Assembly (NCBI GenBank): GCA_023445445.1
Contig: JAEXLD010000006.1
Location: 1-62,238, forward strand
Length of the DNA: 62,238 nt
Reading direction: 5' to 3'
DNA from: Bacillota bacterium
GTDB lineage: Bacteria > Bacillota > Clostridia > Clostridiales > Clostridiaceae
The notes below the pieces were generated by a model that saw only the letters and a program-made list of their open reading frames with translations, did no database searches and was not told the origin of the DNA. Shown here in pieces: positions 44,114 to 53,432 of this stretch. The first letter of the stretch is position 1. Every line of letters begins with the position of its first letter. Both the position numbers and the translations under genes were made by a program.

Positions 44114-45193
44114 TTACTTTTTTTTTGCTATTTTACCTAAGTAAGTAACCCATTCTTCATAAATCATATTAGATCCCAATCTATCTCTAAGGTTCAAAGC
44201 GTTGTTTCCCAATAACTCTCTATAAGATTCATTTGTTAGCTTCTCCATTGCATTTACCAAAGACTTGCTATCCCCGACAGGGACTAAAATTCCATTTTCT
44301 TCATTTATAATTAAACTTTTAGGGCCACCAGATGGACAGTCAGTAGAAATTACTGGCATTCCCATTGCCATAGCTTCTATAAGAACATTAGGCATTCCTT
44401 CATAATCTGAAGACAATACAAACATTGATGCATCATTAATTTTTCTTAATACATCTTTTGATTTACCAGGAAGTAAACATCTCCCCTCTGGAAGTAATTT
44501 TTGGGATAAATTTTCTAATTTATCTCTTAATTTTCCTTCACCATATATAATCAGTCTATAGTCTGGATTATTCTTATAAAATTCAGAGAACGCTTCTATA
44601 AGTAATTTAAAATTCTTTTGTTCTGTTAGCCTCCCTACTGCTACTATTTCTTTACTTCTATTTCCCTTGAAAGCATTGGGAATTCTTCTAGTATCTAATG
44701 GGTTTTGAAGAACAATCCCCTTTTTTTGAATACTATTTGAAAAAAAAGACATTGCCATTTTTGTTTGAAATATTATTCCATCTGTAAAATTATACATAAT
44801 TGCCCTTAATAGTCGTGTAATACTTTTATCTGGCATAACCCACGGATTGTTTCGTTCTGAAACTACTATTGGAATCCTAGTACCTAGTAACGCAGCTATT
44901 ACATAAACTCCTATATCCTCTGGCATTGATAAGACTATATCTATTTTATTTTTTTTTATAATTTTCCTTACTTTAATATATCTTAAAATTCTATCTATAA
45001 TCTTATTTGAAGATTTTTTACCAATAGAAATCAAGACAGTGCTTTTTGGTAATTCATAAAAGACTTCTTCATCATCAATAGTTATTAGCAAGGATTCGAT
45101 ATTAATGCTATCAAAATATTTTATTAATTCCGCTATAACTCTTTCAGCACCTCCACCAAACATATTACGAGTTACAATTGCAATTTTTTTCAT
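44114..45193 (-). CDS. GT4 family glycosyltransferase
   Basis: A 359-residue GT-B enzyme. The N-terminus (IVTRNMFGGGAERVIAELIKYF) is the acceptor-side domain. The C-terminal domain has AVGRLTEQKNFKLLIEAF, IYGEGKLRDKLE, FVLSSDYEGMPNVLIEAMAMG with the E-x7-E nucleotide-sugar site, and STDCPSGGPK. The -GGGAERV- start and GMPNVLIEA motif are typical of GT4 retaining transferases such as PglJ/EpsF types. It would add a sugar to the growing repeat unit on the cytosolic side. The donor is not predictable. Confidence 0.88.
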   Translation of the reverse strand: MKKIAIVTRNMFGGGAERVIAELIKYFDSINIESLLITIDDEEVFYELPKSTVLISIGKKSSNKIIDRILRYIKVRKIIKKNKIDIVLSMPEDIGVYVIAALLGTRIPIVVSERNNPWVMPDKSITRLLRAIMYNFTDGIIFQTKMAMSFFSNSIQKKGIVLQNPLDTRRIPNAFKGNRSKEIVAVGRLTEQKNFKLLIEAFSEFYKNNPDYRLIIYGEGKLRDKLENLSQKLLPEGRCLLPGKSKDVLRKINDASMFVLSSDYEGMPNVLIEAMAMGMPVISTDCPSGGPKSLIINEENGILVPVGDSKSLVNAMEKLTNESYRELLGNNALNLRDRLGSNMIYEEWVTYLGKIAKKK

Positions 45194-45223
45194 ATTTTCA
45201 CTTTCCTTTTAAATAATTATTTA

Positions 45224-45864
45224 TTATTGTAATTTATTAATAACTTCATTTATATTTAAGTATTTCAATTTACCAATTAGTTCATAAGAATATTTAATCT
45301 TCAATTAATTTTTTTCGCTATTAATGTATATAGTATCATTAATATTGTACTTATTATTAGTGAAACAAATCTTGTTTTTAAATTTAGAGAAAGTTTTAAT
45401 ATATTCTTGAGAACATTTATTGATTTAACTAAATTTATACAGTACATTATTCCAGTTAATTCTCTTAAACCGTTTGATCCACTTTTCATATGCCTCATTT
45501 TTATCTTTATAATGTAAAAAATGTATTTCTATATCATCAACTATTCCTATTGGGTATTCTCCAAATTTATAAGTTTCTTTTAAATCTTCTATCCATTTTG
45601 ATTCTTTAAGATCAATGAATTTCAATTCACATTCTAGATAATACTTAATATTATTTATAAATTTAATATAATCTTCTGCCATAAAAAACAAACCAATTGT
45701 AGATGTATTATATTCTAATCCATAACTCTGATATACAAATCCTCCCCAACAATTATTGGATATTATTGTAAAATTCGTATTTCTAATTTTCTTTCTTCTA
45801 AAAATTGATGTTTTTTTATGTATTTCTTTTTTAATTTAATTCTTATGGTTTCATAACTAATCAT
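45224..45864 (-). pseudogene. DUF1919-family capsule protein, frameshifted
   Basis: It starts at ATG 45,862-45,864 with AAGGAG 8 bases upstream. Reading across shifts gives IISNNCWGGFVYQSYGLEYN, TIGLFFMAEDYIKFI, YPIGIVDDIEIHFLHYKDK, EAYEKWIKRFKRINWNN, KCSQEYIKTFSKFKNKICFT and a tail ending VINKLQ. At least two shifts and in-frame stops interrupt it. DUF1919 proteins are common in exopolysaccharide clusters and are thought to be transferase-like. All motifs survive, so inactivation is recent. The region is covered end to end with no other gene. Confidence 0.85.
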
Positions 45865-45899
45865 TTAAATTACTCCTTATTTAAGAAATTAAATGCTTA

Positions 45900-46985
45900 T
45901 TAAGTTAATTTATTATACAAATTAACTAAAATATCTGAATTTGCCTTTATATCATATCCTACTTCGCGAATTTCATTAATTTTTGAAACTCGTTCATAAT
46001 TTATCATAGATTCAACTGTTACTGCCCAATCAGTAGCTTTATCATTTAAAGATTTAAAGGTAACTAAATTTGTCAATTCTATTTCAGAAGTTACTTTATC
46101 TGAAACAACTATAGGCAAACCTGCTGCTTGCCATTCTATGGTAACCACTGGTAAGCCTTCATATATTGACGGTAATACCATTAGATCCATTGCTTGTAAT
46201 AATTCTGATATGTCTGTCCTTCTTCCAAGAAAAATGACTTTATCCTCAATACCTGCTAGTATAGCTTTCCTTTCTATTTCTTCTCTTTTTTCCCCATCAC
46301 CAATAAGAACTAATCTATAATTTTTATCAATTATAAGCAATTCTTTTAAAATATCTATCAAAAAAGTGTGGTTTTTCTGTTCATTAAAAGAACCTACATG
46401 TCCGATAACTTTTTTTCCTAATAGACTGAGATTAGTTCTAATTTTTTCTCGCATTTCTTTGTTATATATAAATTTCTCTATCTCAATTCCATTTCTTATA
46501 ACTTTAAAATCTCTATGTCCAAATAGCCATTTCCCCGCATCTTCCCCACAAGCCAGTCTGAATGTAGTAAGATAATTGAATATAGGTTTTAAAAGTATAT
46601 TCAAAATTCTATGGTTACAAGTTGTGTTATGGCTATGTGCTACTCTAACTTTGATTCCACATAACTTAGCTGCTAAAAGTTCTATAGCAATCAAACTACT
46701 ACTGCCATGAACATGTACAATATCATAATTATTTCTTTTTAAAAGTTTTACAAGTAGAAATATATACTTTATAATATTCATGCTTCTTTCTAACTGAACA
46801 ACATTATCTCCATTCCTTTCTATTTCATTCAAAATTAAATCAAAATACTTTTTTTCACATTTAATTTTGGTTGCAACAAAAGTTGTTTGTATATTACTTT
46901 TATTAAAATATCGGTAATAGTTCATTATTGACATAGTTATGCCATCTAAGCCAATACCACCTGATGGTATTATCAATAACTTCAT
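45900..46985 (-). CDS. GT4 family glycosyltransferase (EpsF-like)
   Basis: A 361-residue GT-B enzyme: N-terminal SGGIGLDGITMSIMNYY, HVHGSSSLIAIELLAA and HSHNTTCNHRI, then IGHVGSFNEQKNHTFLIDIL, LIGDGEKREEIE and LPSIYEGLPVVTIEWQAAGLP with the E-x7-E donor site. The HSH-N region and overall pattern match EpsF-type transferases of Gram-positive capsule and exopolysaccharide clusters. It acts in the cytosol on lipid-linked intermediates. Donor and acceptor are unknown. AAAGGAG precedes the ATG. Confidence 0.88.
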   Translation of the reverse strand: MKLLIIPSGGIGLDGITMSIMNYYRYFNKSNIQTTFVATKIKCEKKYFDLILNEIERNGDNVVQLERSMNIIKYIFLLVKLLKRNNYDIVHVHGSSSLIAIELLAAKLCGIKVRVAHSHNTTCNHRILNILLKPIFNYLTTFRLACGEDAGKWLFGHRDFKVIRNGIEIEKFIYNKEMREKIRTNLSLLGKKVIGHVGSFNEQKNHTFLIDILKELLIIDKNYRLVLIGDGEKREEIERKAILAGIEDKVIFLGRRTDISELLQAMDLMVLPSIYEGLPVVTIEWQAAGLPIVVSDKVTSEIELTNLVTFKSLNDKATDWAVTVESMINYERVSKINEIREVGYDIKANSDILVNLYNKLT

Positions 46986-46988
46986 AAT

Positions 46989-47513
46989 TTACTCCTTTAA
47001 ACTGATTTTCTTATTAATATTGTTCCAATTTTTCTGAATGAATTTATCAATTAAATTAACTATTGCCATAGGATCTTTGTTTTCCCATTGAATCAAATCA
47101 TCATTACCATTTTCTATAACTTTAAAAGCATCTTCTAACTCGTCCATTTCATACACAGGGATAACATAATTATTTAATGCAAATGCTTCATTATTTTGTA
47201 TTTGATGATCATTAATATGCTCGCCGTATTTTTGTAATCTTGTTACAGCGATGACTTTCTTTCCTGCATTTAAAGCCTTCATTATAGAACCTGATGCTCC
47301 GTGACTTATAACTAAATTTGCTTTATTTATATAAGTAGTAAATTCTTCTTGTGATATAAAATCCTTATATTTATAATTTCTTGGTATATATGTTGATGTA
47401 CCTATTTGTGCAAAAAGTTCATCCTTTATTACACCCTTATCAAATAACTCATCTAATTTTATAAATAATCTATTAAATTGATAATTCCTTGATCCCACTG
47501 TTACAAAAATCAA
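46989..47513 (-). CDS. PssE/Cps14G-like glycosyltransferase subunit (Alg13-like)
   Basis: Start chosen at TTG 47,511-47,513 with GGGGGG 9 bases upstream, giving MIFVTVGSRNYQF; it overlaps the previous stop as TTGA. The 174-residue protein is the C-terminal half of a GT28 enzyme, with the donor-binding segment ANLVISHGASGSIMKALNAGKKVIAV and the GEHINDHQIQ motif. With the membrane partner encoded just upstream it forms a two-subunit transferase, usually adding galactose or a related sugar as the second residue of the repeat unit. Confidence 0.85.
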   Translation of the reverse strand: MIFVTVGSRNYQFNRLFIKLDELFDKGVIKDELFAQIGTSTYIPRNYKYKDFISQEEFTTYINKANLVISHGASGSIMKALNAGKKVIAVTRLQKYGEHINDHQIQNNEAFALNNYVIPVYEMDELEDAFKVIENGNDDLIQWENKDPMAIVNLIDKFIQKNWNNINKKISLKE

Positions 47514-47974
47514 TATAAGCACCCCCCATATATTGCCTTTTTATAATGCTTCTTTTGAGTCTCCCATTGAACTATAAATAAATCTGTATGTTTTTCCATT
47601 ATTTTTCCTGCTACTGTTGGCATATCTGCTCTACCAAAGGTTTCTATAAAAATAAATTTTTTTCTGAATATAATTGCTAATAAATAAAAAGGATATGCAA
47701 CCATAGTACCTGTAGTTATAACAAAATCAGGTTTTTCTTTTATCCATATTTTTAAAGCTAGAATTGAATTGTATATCATTTTAAAAATCATCATTTTATC
47801 TTTTAAATCAGTTTGCTTCATTAAATATTTTGAATTTGCTTCAAAACAAGTTTTTTCTGTTACTAAAAAACCATCATATTTATCTACTAATACCTTTAAC
47901 TTTTGAAGTTGTTCCCAATGTCCACCTGATGAGGATACTAAGCATAATTTTGGCATATTTTTTTTCATTTCCAT
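47510..47974 (-). CDS. PssD/Cps14F-like glycosyltransferase subunit (Alg14-like)
   Basis: A 154-residue protein. The start KLCLVSSSGGHWEQL is the glycine-rich loop of the family, followed by TEKTCFEA, a hydrophobic membrane-association segment (TGTMVAYPFYLLAIIF) and FIETFGRADMPT. It is the membrane-recruiting acceptor subunit for the PssE-like partner, with which it overlaps by four bases. The start is not sharply fixed (ATG at 47,974 or two codons later). Confidence 0.85.
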   Translation of the reverse strand: MEMKKNMPKLCLVSSSGGHWEQLQKLKVLVDKYDGFLVTEKTCFEANSKYLMKQTDLKDKMMIFKMIYNSILALKIWIKEKPDFVITTGTMVAYPFYLLAIIFRKKFIFIETFGRADMPTVAGKIMEKHTDLFIVQWETQKKHYKKAIYGGCLY

Positions 47975-47997
47975 CTTTAATTACTGACCCTTCTCGC

Positions 47998-48975
47998 CTA
48001 TATCAATTTCCACTCTATAAATTTTTTAATACCTTCTTTAAAGGATGTCTGTGGATTATATCCTATAATTTCTCTAGAGTGATTTATATCAGCACAAGTT
48101 CTATTAACGTCACCAGGTTGCATTGGCAATCTATTAAGAATAGCTTTTTTATCTAATACTTCTTCAATAGTTTCAACCATCTCAATTAAAGAAACTGTTT
48201 TATCTCCTCCTAAATTAAATATATTAAATACTTTTTTTTCAGTATTAACATACTCAATACTAGACACTATTCCTGAAACTATATCTTCAACATAAGTATA
48301 GTCTCTAGATGTACTCCCATCCCCATAGAATGGTATTTCTCTATTTTCTAAGATTAATGAAGTAAACTTGTTAATAGCTAGATCCGGACGTTGTCTAGGT
48401 CCATAAACAGTGAAAAATCTTAGGCACGCTATATTCATATCAAATAAATGATGGTAAGTATGACATAGTAGTTCACCTGACTTCTTTGTTGCTGCATAAG
48501 GACTAATAGGATTATCTACTCTATCCCTTTCTGAAAATGGAACTTTCTCATTATTTCCATAAACAGATGAACTTGAAGCAAAGACAAACTGTTTAACTCT
48601 AAATTCCCTGCATTTTTCAAGTAAATTTACTGTTCCAGTTATATTTACATCATAATATAATTTGGGATTTTCAATTGAAGGTCTTACCCCTGCCATTGCT
48701 GCTAAATGCATTATAGAATCAATCTTATTAGAAAATACTTTTTTTAAAAATTCATTATCTCTAATATCACCTTCAAAAACTTTATAGTTTTCTAAAGATA
48801 TATTGTTATTAACACAAGTTTTTATTACTTCTTCTACATTATTTCTCTTTATTTTAGTATCATAATAATTATTAAAATTATCAATAACTAAAACTCTATT
48901 TCCTTCTTTCAATAATCTTTCACTAAGATGTGAGCCTATAAATCCAGCTCCCCCTGTCACTAGTATTGTTCTCAT
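47998..48975 (-). CDS. UDP-glucuronate 4-epimerase-like NAD-dependent epimerase
   Basis: A 325-residue extended short-chain dehydrogenase. The NAD loop is TGGAGFIGSHLSERL, followed by DNFNNYYDTKIK, which is typical of UDP-glucuronate rather than UDP-glucose epimerases. The catalytic part has SSSSVYGNN, YAATKKSGE (Tyr-x3-Lys) and RFFTVYGPRQRPDLA. It would convert UDP-glucuronate to UDP-galacturonate. The UDP-glucose dehydrogenase gene lies 16 bp upstream and supplies the substrate. UDP-glucose 4-epimerase is a less likely alternative. Confidence 0.82.
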   Translation of the reverse strand: MRTILVTGGAGFIGSHLSERLLKEGNRVLVIDNFNNYYDTKIKRNNVEEVIKTCVNNNISLENYKVFEGDIRDNEFLKKVFSNKIDSIMHLAAMAGVRPSIENPKLYYDVNITGTVNLLEKCREFRVKQFVFASSSSVYGNNEKVPFSERDRVDNPISPYAATKKSGELLCHTYHHLFDMNIACLRFFTVYGPRQRPDLAINKFTSLILENREIPFYGDGSTSRDYTYVEDIVSGIVSSIEYVNTEKKVFNIFNLGGDKTVSLIEMVETIEEVLDKKAILNRLPMQPGDVNRTCADINHSREIIGYNPQTSFKEGIKKFIEWKLI

Positions 48976-48991
48976 TTCTTAAACCTCCTCT

Positions 48992-50158
48992 CTAATCCCT
49001 AGTAAATAAATCTCTTGTATATATTTTTTCATAAACATCTTCTAATTCATTTGATAATCTGTTTGATACTATAACATCAGATATTTTTTTAAATTCATCA
49101 ATATCTTTTATTACCTTTGAATTAAAAAATTTCTCTTCTTTTAATACTGGTTCATAAACTACTACATCTATTCCTTTTGATTTAATTCTCTTCATTATTC
49201 CTTGAATAGAAGAAGCTCTGAAGTTATCAGAGTCAGTTTTCATAGTTAGTCTATAAATTCCAACAGTTTTAGGAGCTTTCTTTATAATCATATCTGAAAT
49301 GTGATCTTTTCTAGTTCTATTTGCTTCTACAATGGCACCAATTATATTGTTTGGAACATCAGCATAGTTTGCTAATAATTGTTTTGTATCCTTTGGAAGG
49401 CAATATCCTCCATATCCAAAGGAAGGATTATTATAGTGGCTTCCTATTCTTGGATCTAAACAAACTCCTTCAATTATCTCCTTAGTGTTTAATCCTCTAA
49501 TTTCTGCATAAGTATCAAGTTCATTAAAATATGCAACTCTTAGAGCTAAGTAAGTATTTGCAAATAGTTTTACAGCTTCTGCTTCTGTAGAATTTGTGAA
49601 GAGAATTGATATATCTTCTTTTTTTGTACCTTCTTTTAAAAGATTTGCAAACTTTTCTGCTCTTGATGATTTCTCTCCAACTATTATTCTTGAAGGGTAA
49701 AGATTATCATATAAGGCTTTTCCTTCCCTTAAAAATTCTGGTGAGAAAATGATATTATCTACTTCAAACATCCTTTTCACTTTTTCTGTATATCCTACTG
49801 GCACTGTAGATTTTATTATCATGGTTGCATCTGGATTTATAGACAATACATTTGCTATAACAGCTTCAACTGTTCTAGTATTAAAATAATTTAATACTGG
49901 ATCATAGTTAGTTGGAGTTGCAATTACTACATATTCAGCATCTTTATAAGCCTCATACACATCTGTTGTTGCCTTTAAATTTAAATCTTCTTTTTTTAAA
50001 TATTCTTCTATTTCTTTATCTACTATTGGTGATATTTTATCATTTACCATATCAACCTTTTCTTTTATAACATCCACTGCTATTACTTCATTACTTTGAG
50101 CTAAAAGAATTGCATTAGATAACCCCACATATCCAAGTCCTGCTATTGCTATTTTCAT
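48992..50158 (-). CDS. ugd: UDP-glucose 6-dehydrogenase
   Basis: Start chosen at ATG 50,156-50,158 with AAGGGGAAA upstream; a TTG seven codons earlier has no site. The 388-residue enzyme has the NAD loop AGLGYVGLSNAILLA, KSTVPVGYTEK, FSPEFLREGKA, and the catalytic-Cys segment GYGGYCLPKDTKQ. It oxidises UDP-glucose to UDP-glucuronate, the precursor for the epimerase encoded next. The short form (about 390 residues) is the streptococcal HasB/Cap3A type. Confidence 0.93.
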   Translation of the reverse strand: MKIAIAGLGYVGLSNAILLAQSNEVIAVDVIKEKVDMVNDKISPIVDKEIEEYLKKEDLNLKATTDVYEAYKDAEYVVIATPTNYDPVLNYFNTRTVEAVIANVLSINPDATMIIKSTVPVGYTEKVKRMFEVDNIIFSPEFLREGKALYDNLYPSRIIVGEKSSRAEKFANLLKEGTKKEDISILFTNSTEAEAVKLFANTYLALRVAYFNELDTYAEIRGLNTKEIIEGVCLDPRIGSHYNNPSFGYGGYCLPKDTKQLLANYADVPNNIIGAIVEANRTRKDHISDMIIKKAPKTVGIYRLTMKTDSDNFRASSIQGIMKRIKSKGIDVVVYEPVLKEEKFFNSKVIKDIDEFKKISDVIVSNRLSNELEDVYEKIYTRDLFTRD

Positions 50159-50172
50159 AATTTTCCCCTTTC

Positions 50173-50832
50173 TTAACAAGCATTTTTATCCCCAAATAAA
50201 ACAAAAAATGTTTTAAATATAAGCTTTAAATCAAGCAAAAAGTTTCTTTCATTTATATATTTTAAGTCAAGCTCCATCCATTCAATAAAATCTATATTAT
50301 TTCTTCCTGAAACTTGCCAGTAACATGTAAGTCCTGGTTTTACGTTTAATCTATCTAACATCCAAGGCTCAAATTTAGAAACTTCTCTTGGAAGACTAGG
50401 TCTAGGTCCTACTAAGCTCATATCACCCTTTAATATATTTATTAATTGGGGTAATTCATCTATACTAGTTTTTCTAATGAACTTTCCCACCTTAGTAATC
50501 CTTGGATCATTCTTTATTTTAAACATTGGTCCAGACATCTGATTTTTCTTTTCTAACTTATCCTTTAATTCTTCAGCATTTATTACCATAGATCTAAACT
50601 TATACATCTTAAATTCTTTTCCATTTATACCTACTCTTTTTTGTGAAAATATAATTGGCCCTTTGGATTCTATCTTTATTAAAATAGCTATAATTAATAA
50701 AAATGGGCTTAAAAATATTAATGCTAGTATTGCTAAAACTAAATCTAATATCCTTTTTGAAAAGTTATATATTATCTTTTTATCTTTGGTTAAGGTCTCT
50801 ATACTACTGTCTTCTTCCTGAAGCCTTTCCAT
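50173..50832 (-). CDS. Initiating sugar-phosphate transferase (monotopic phosphoglycosyltransferase)
   Basis: A 219-residue protein of the PglC/CapM small-PGT type. One N-terminal re-entrant helix (LDLVLAILALIFLSPFLLII) is followed by the catalytic core: SQKRVGINGKEFKMYKFRSM with its conserved Lys/Phe/Arg, DPRITKVGKFIRKTSIDELPQ (Asp-Glu dyad in DELPQ) and SLVGPRPSLPREV. It transfers a sugar phosphate to undecaprenyl phosphate to start the capsule repeat. AAGGGGGAAGG precedes the ATG. Confidence 0.92.
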   Translation of the reverse strand: MERLQEEDSSIETLTKDKKIIYNFSKRILDLVLAILALIFLSPFLLIIAILIKIESKGPIIFSQKRVGINGKEFKMYKFRSMVINAEELKDKLEKKNQMSGPMFKIKNDPRITKVGKFIRKTSIDELPQLINILKGDMSLVGPRPSLPREVSKFEPWMLDRLNVKPGLTCYWQVSGRNNIDFIEWMELDLKYINERNFLLDLKLIFKTFFVLFGDKNAC

Positions 50833-50852
50833 TAACCTTCCCCCTTTTTAAA

Positions 50853-51626
50853 TTACCTTTTACTAAGTAAACTTAGTAAGCCCCTTTTTTCTTTTATTAA
50901 ATTTCCTATAAATATAATCTCTCTATTATCTAAAAGTTCTTCTCCTGAATTATTTAAGTAGTTAAAGTACTTTCTATCCATATCCTTTAAAATCTTAATT
51001 CCATTTTCCATATTAGGATTTCTTTTTTCATCCCTATGTGCATCTGAACCAAAAAAGCTATATATCTTATGTTTTAAGAAAAGTTCTGCTGTTTTCTTAA
51101 CTTCCTTTCCAAAGTTTCCAGTTATGCTTCCTATATTTAATTGAAATAAAAATCCTTCCCTAACAAACTCATTAATTAAAGAAGGATTTTTTATAAACTT
51201 AATATATCTTTCTGGATGTGCAATAACAGGCACAATTCCTTTAATCTGTAGCTCATATAAAATCTCAATAACTTCTTTAATAGAAAAGCTCCTCATATTA
51301 AACTCAATTAACATATACCTTGACTCATTAATTGTTCCAATTAGCTTATTTTCAAAATCCTCTAGTATTTTTTCATTAAAATAAACTTCTTGACCACAAT
51401 AAATCTCTATATCCAAATTAAGTTCATTAACTAAAAGCTCTATATCCTGCCTTCTTTCTTTAACTTTAATATTAGGTACTTCATAGTAACCTGGAAGATA
51501 ATGTGGTGTAAGGACTAATTTTTTAGTACCACCCTTAACTGCCTGTTTTAGCATATTTATTGTCATATCCTTAGACTTGGAACCATCATCTATGGCCCAA
51601 ATTAAGTGAGAATGTATATCTACCAT
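50853..51626 (-). CDS. cpsB: Tyrosine-protein phosphatase CpsB/YwqE (PHP family)
   Basis: A 257-residue Mn-dependent phosphatase. Metal-binding motifs are all present: DIHSHLIWAIDDG at the N-terminus, TPHYLPG, FNMRS, IAHPERYIK, and GSDAHRDEKR near the end. It removes phosphate from the tyrosine tail of CpsD to control chain length and export. The ATG is preceded by GGGGGG. It stands 198 bp downstream of cpsD. A closely related paralogue at 53,433-54,143 has lost these residues. Confidence 0.93.
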   Translation of the reverse strand: MVDIHSHLIWAIDDGSKSKDMTINMLKQAVKGGTKKLVLTPHYLPGYYEVPNIKVKERRQDIELLVNELNLDIEIYCGQEVYFNEKILEDFENKLIGTINESRYMLIEFNMRSFSIKEVIEILYELQIKGIVPVIAHPERYIKFIKNPSLINEFVREGFLFQLNIGSITGNFGKEVKKTAELFLKHKIYSFFGSDAHRDEKRNPNMENGIKILKDMDRKYFNYLNNSGEELLDNREIIFIGNLIKEKRGLLSLLSKR

Positions 51627-51823
51627 AGTAACCCCCCAAATCTTGCTTTTAACTTAAAAATAATTTATAATTTGAATTCTAATTAATAAAATTAAAGCAG
51701 AGAAAACTCCTCAATTTATCGTCACCTGTAAATATTACCTAATAAGTAAATATTTTACATTAAAATAGTAAGAGGAACCTAATCTCTATTAGAAATTATA
51801 GATAAATCAATTAATTAACTAAT

Positions 51824-52477
51824 TTATTTATCTCCATAATAATAGTAGTATTTATTTCTACTTATATCTATCTCATTTAAAACTGTTCCTATAATATTTG
51901 AATTTACCTTTTTTAAAAGGTTAATTGCATTTACAACTGATTCTTTTTTTGTTTTTTCAGCCTTAACTACTAATATTGTTCCATCTGCCTTAGTAGATAA
52001 AATTTGTGAATCTGTAACAGCTTGTACTGGTGGAGTATCTAAAATTATATAATCAAAACTTTCTTTTAATGCTTTTAATAATTTTTCCATGGTTTTTGAT
52101 GAAAGCATTTCAGATGGATTTGGTGGTATTTTACCTGATGTTAATAAAACTAAGTTCTTATTATACCTATGTGTAGCAGTTGTTAAATCTGACTTTCCTA
52201 CAATTACATCTGATAAACCAACTAGATTGGAAACCTTGAACTTTTTATGTAAGCTTGGCTTTCTTAAATCACAATCTATTAATATAACTTTTTTTTCACC
52301 TTGAGCCATGCATAAAGCTAAATTTCCTGCTGTAGTAGATTTACCTTCTCCTGGCTCTGAACTTGTTATAACTATCACTCTATATTCATTATCAAATGAT
52401 GAATACTGGATATTTGTTCTTAATGTTCTATAACTTTCAGCTGCTATAGATTTAGGCTCCTTTTCAACTATAAACAT
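51824..52477 (-). CDS. cpsD: Capsule tyrosine autokinase CpsD/CapB (BY-kinase)
   Basis: A 217-residue BY-kinase. Walker A is SSEPGEGKSTTAGNLA, Walker A' VILIDCDLRKPSLHKKF, Walker B YIILDTPPV. The C-terminus is a tyrosine cluster (NKYYYYYGDK) that is autophosphorylated. It functions with the membrane adaptor CpsC, encoded 10 bp upstream, and is reset by CpsB. The length is typical of the split Gram-positive form. GGAGGAAG precedes the ATG. Confidence 0.95.
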   Translation of the reverse strand: MFIVEKEPKSIAAESYRTLRTNIQYSSFDNEYRVIVITSSEPGEGKSTTAGNLALCMAQGEKKVILIDCDLRKPSLHKKFKVSNLVGLSDVIVGKSDLTTATHRYNKNLVLLTSGKIPPNPSEMLSSKTMEKLLKALKESFDYIILDTPPVQAVTDSQILSTKADGTILVVKAEKTKKESVVNAINLLKKVNSNIIGTVLNEIDISRNKYYYYYGDK

Positions 52478-52486
52478 AACTTCCTC

Positions 52487-53164
52487 CTAAGATTCCTTTA
52501 TAATAGGTATTGAGCCAATTACAGGAATTTCAAATTCTCTTTCTAATTGATCCTTATTCTTAAAGGTATTGTCTAAAAACTCTAATAAAAATGTTAATCC
52601 AACACCAAGGATTAATCCTAGTAAAAATGCTATTGCAATATTCATTTTTTTATTTGGACTAACTGGGTTTTCTGGAAGATCTACAGCTTCTATAATTTTT
52701 ATATTTCCATTAGGAACTAATTCCTTAGATGTTTTTATAAACTCATCAGAAACTTTTTCTATAACAGTCTTAGCTTCTTTAGGACTTTCACTCTTGTATT
52801 TAATTTGTAATATTTGTGTATCTGCTACTGTAACTACTGTTATCTTCTTTAAAACTTCATTAGGTTCTTTATTAAGGCTAGTACTTTTTAATGCTCTAGA
52901 AACTAAATCTTTAGTTTTTATTGCTTCAGAATATGTCTTCATAAGTTTTTGATACATAAGGACATCATTTTGACTATAGGCTTGATTTTCACTTTCATCT
53001 TTGCCAATAAACACCTTTGTACTTGCTTCATATTGAGGCTTAATAACAAAAAAACTTAAAACTACAGAAATTATAGTTGCAATTAATGTAATAGAAACTA
53101 TCATTATCCATCTCTTTTTAATGGCTTCAAACAACTCATCTAATCTTATCACTTGCTCTTCCAA
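52487..53164 (-). CDS. cpsC: Chain-length regulator CpsC (Wzz family)
   Basis: Start chosen at TTG 53,162-53,164, directly after AGGAGGAAGAG. The 225-residue protein has two membrane helices: WIMIVSITLIATIISVVLSF near the N-terminus and KMNIAIAFLLGLILGVGLTF near the end. Between them is an extracellular region with YEASTKVFIG, typical of Wzz. The cytosolic tail activates CpsD. It is the first gene of the capsule operon, downstream of an extended -10 promoter. Confidence 0.93.
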   Translation of the reverse strand: MEEQVIRLDELFEAIKKRWIMIVSITLIATIISVVLSFFVIKPQYEASTKVFIGKDESENQAYSQNDVLMYQKLMKTYSEAIKTKDLVSRALKSTSLNKEPNEVLKKITVVTVADTQILQIKYKSESPKEAKTVIEKVSDEFIKTSKELVPNGNIKIIEAVDLPENPVSPNKKMNIAIAFLLGLILGVGLTFLLEFLDNTFKNKDQLEREFEIPVIGSIPIIKES

Positions 53165-53311
53165 AACTCTTCCTCCTAACAAAATACTAATAATATCAAA
53201 ATATGCATTTAATAAAATTTATATAAATAAGCCTTTTGTGTATTTTATATTTATATGTTATAAATATTATCTTTTATATAATTTTTATCACTACTTTTTA
53301 ACACAAAAAAT

Positions 53312-53320
53312 ATTATACCA
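53312..53320 (-). promoter_or_regulatory. Extended -10 promoter of the capsule operon
   Basis: On the minus strand TGGTATAAT gives a perfect TATAAT with a TG extension, 148 bases upstream of cpsC. A second TGGTAAAAT lies 15 bases further upstream. No good -35 is seen. The rest of the 268-bp gap 53,165-53,432 is AT-rich and without ORFs. Confidence 0.55.
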
Positions 53321-53432
53321 TATTTTACCAAATATTGTTTTTAAAATTATATACATATTTCGATAGTTTACTACTATATGGCAATTATGAATGTCTATTC
53401 TTTTAGAAAAATTAGTTATTATGGGTATTTAA

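Noticed and set aside
45425..45691. An 88-codon frame as a stand-alone gene
   Set aside because: It is an internal segment of a broken DUF1919-like gene, with N- and C-terminal motifs in other frames and a ribosome site only at 45,864.
51627..51823. Gap between cpsD and cpsB as a terminator or promoter region
   Set aside because: A weak bulged dyad (TGTAAATATT with AAATATTTTACA) is present but lacks a T tract, and no convincing promoter was found. I do not claim a site here.
53165..53432. Possible riboswitch or long leader upstream of cpsC
   Set aside because: Only AT-rich sequence and an extended -10 were seen; no conserved aptamer-like motif or terminator-antiterminator pair was recognised.
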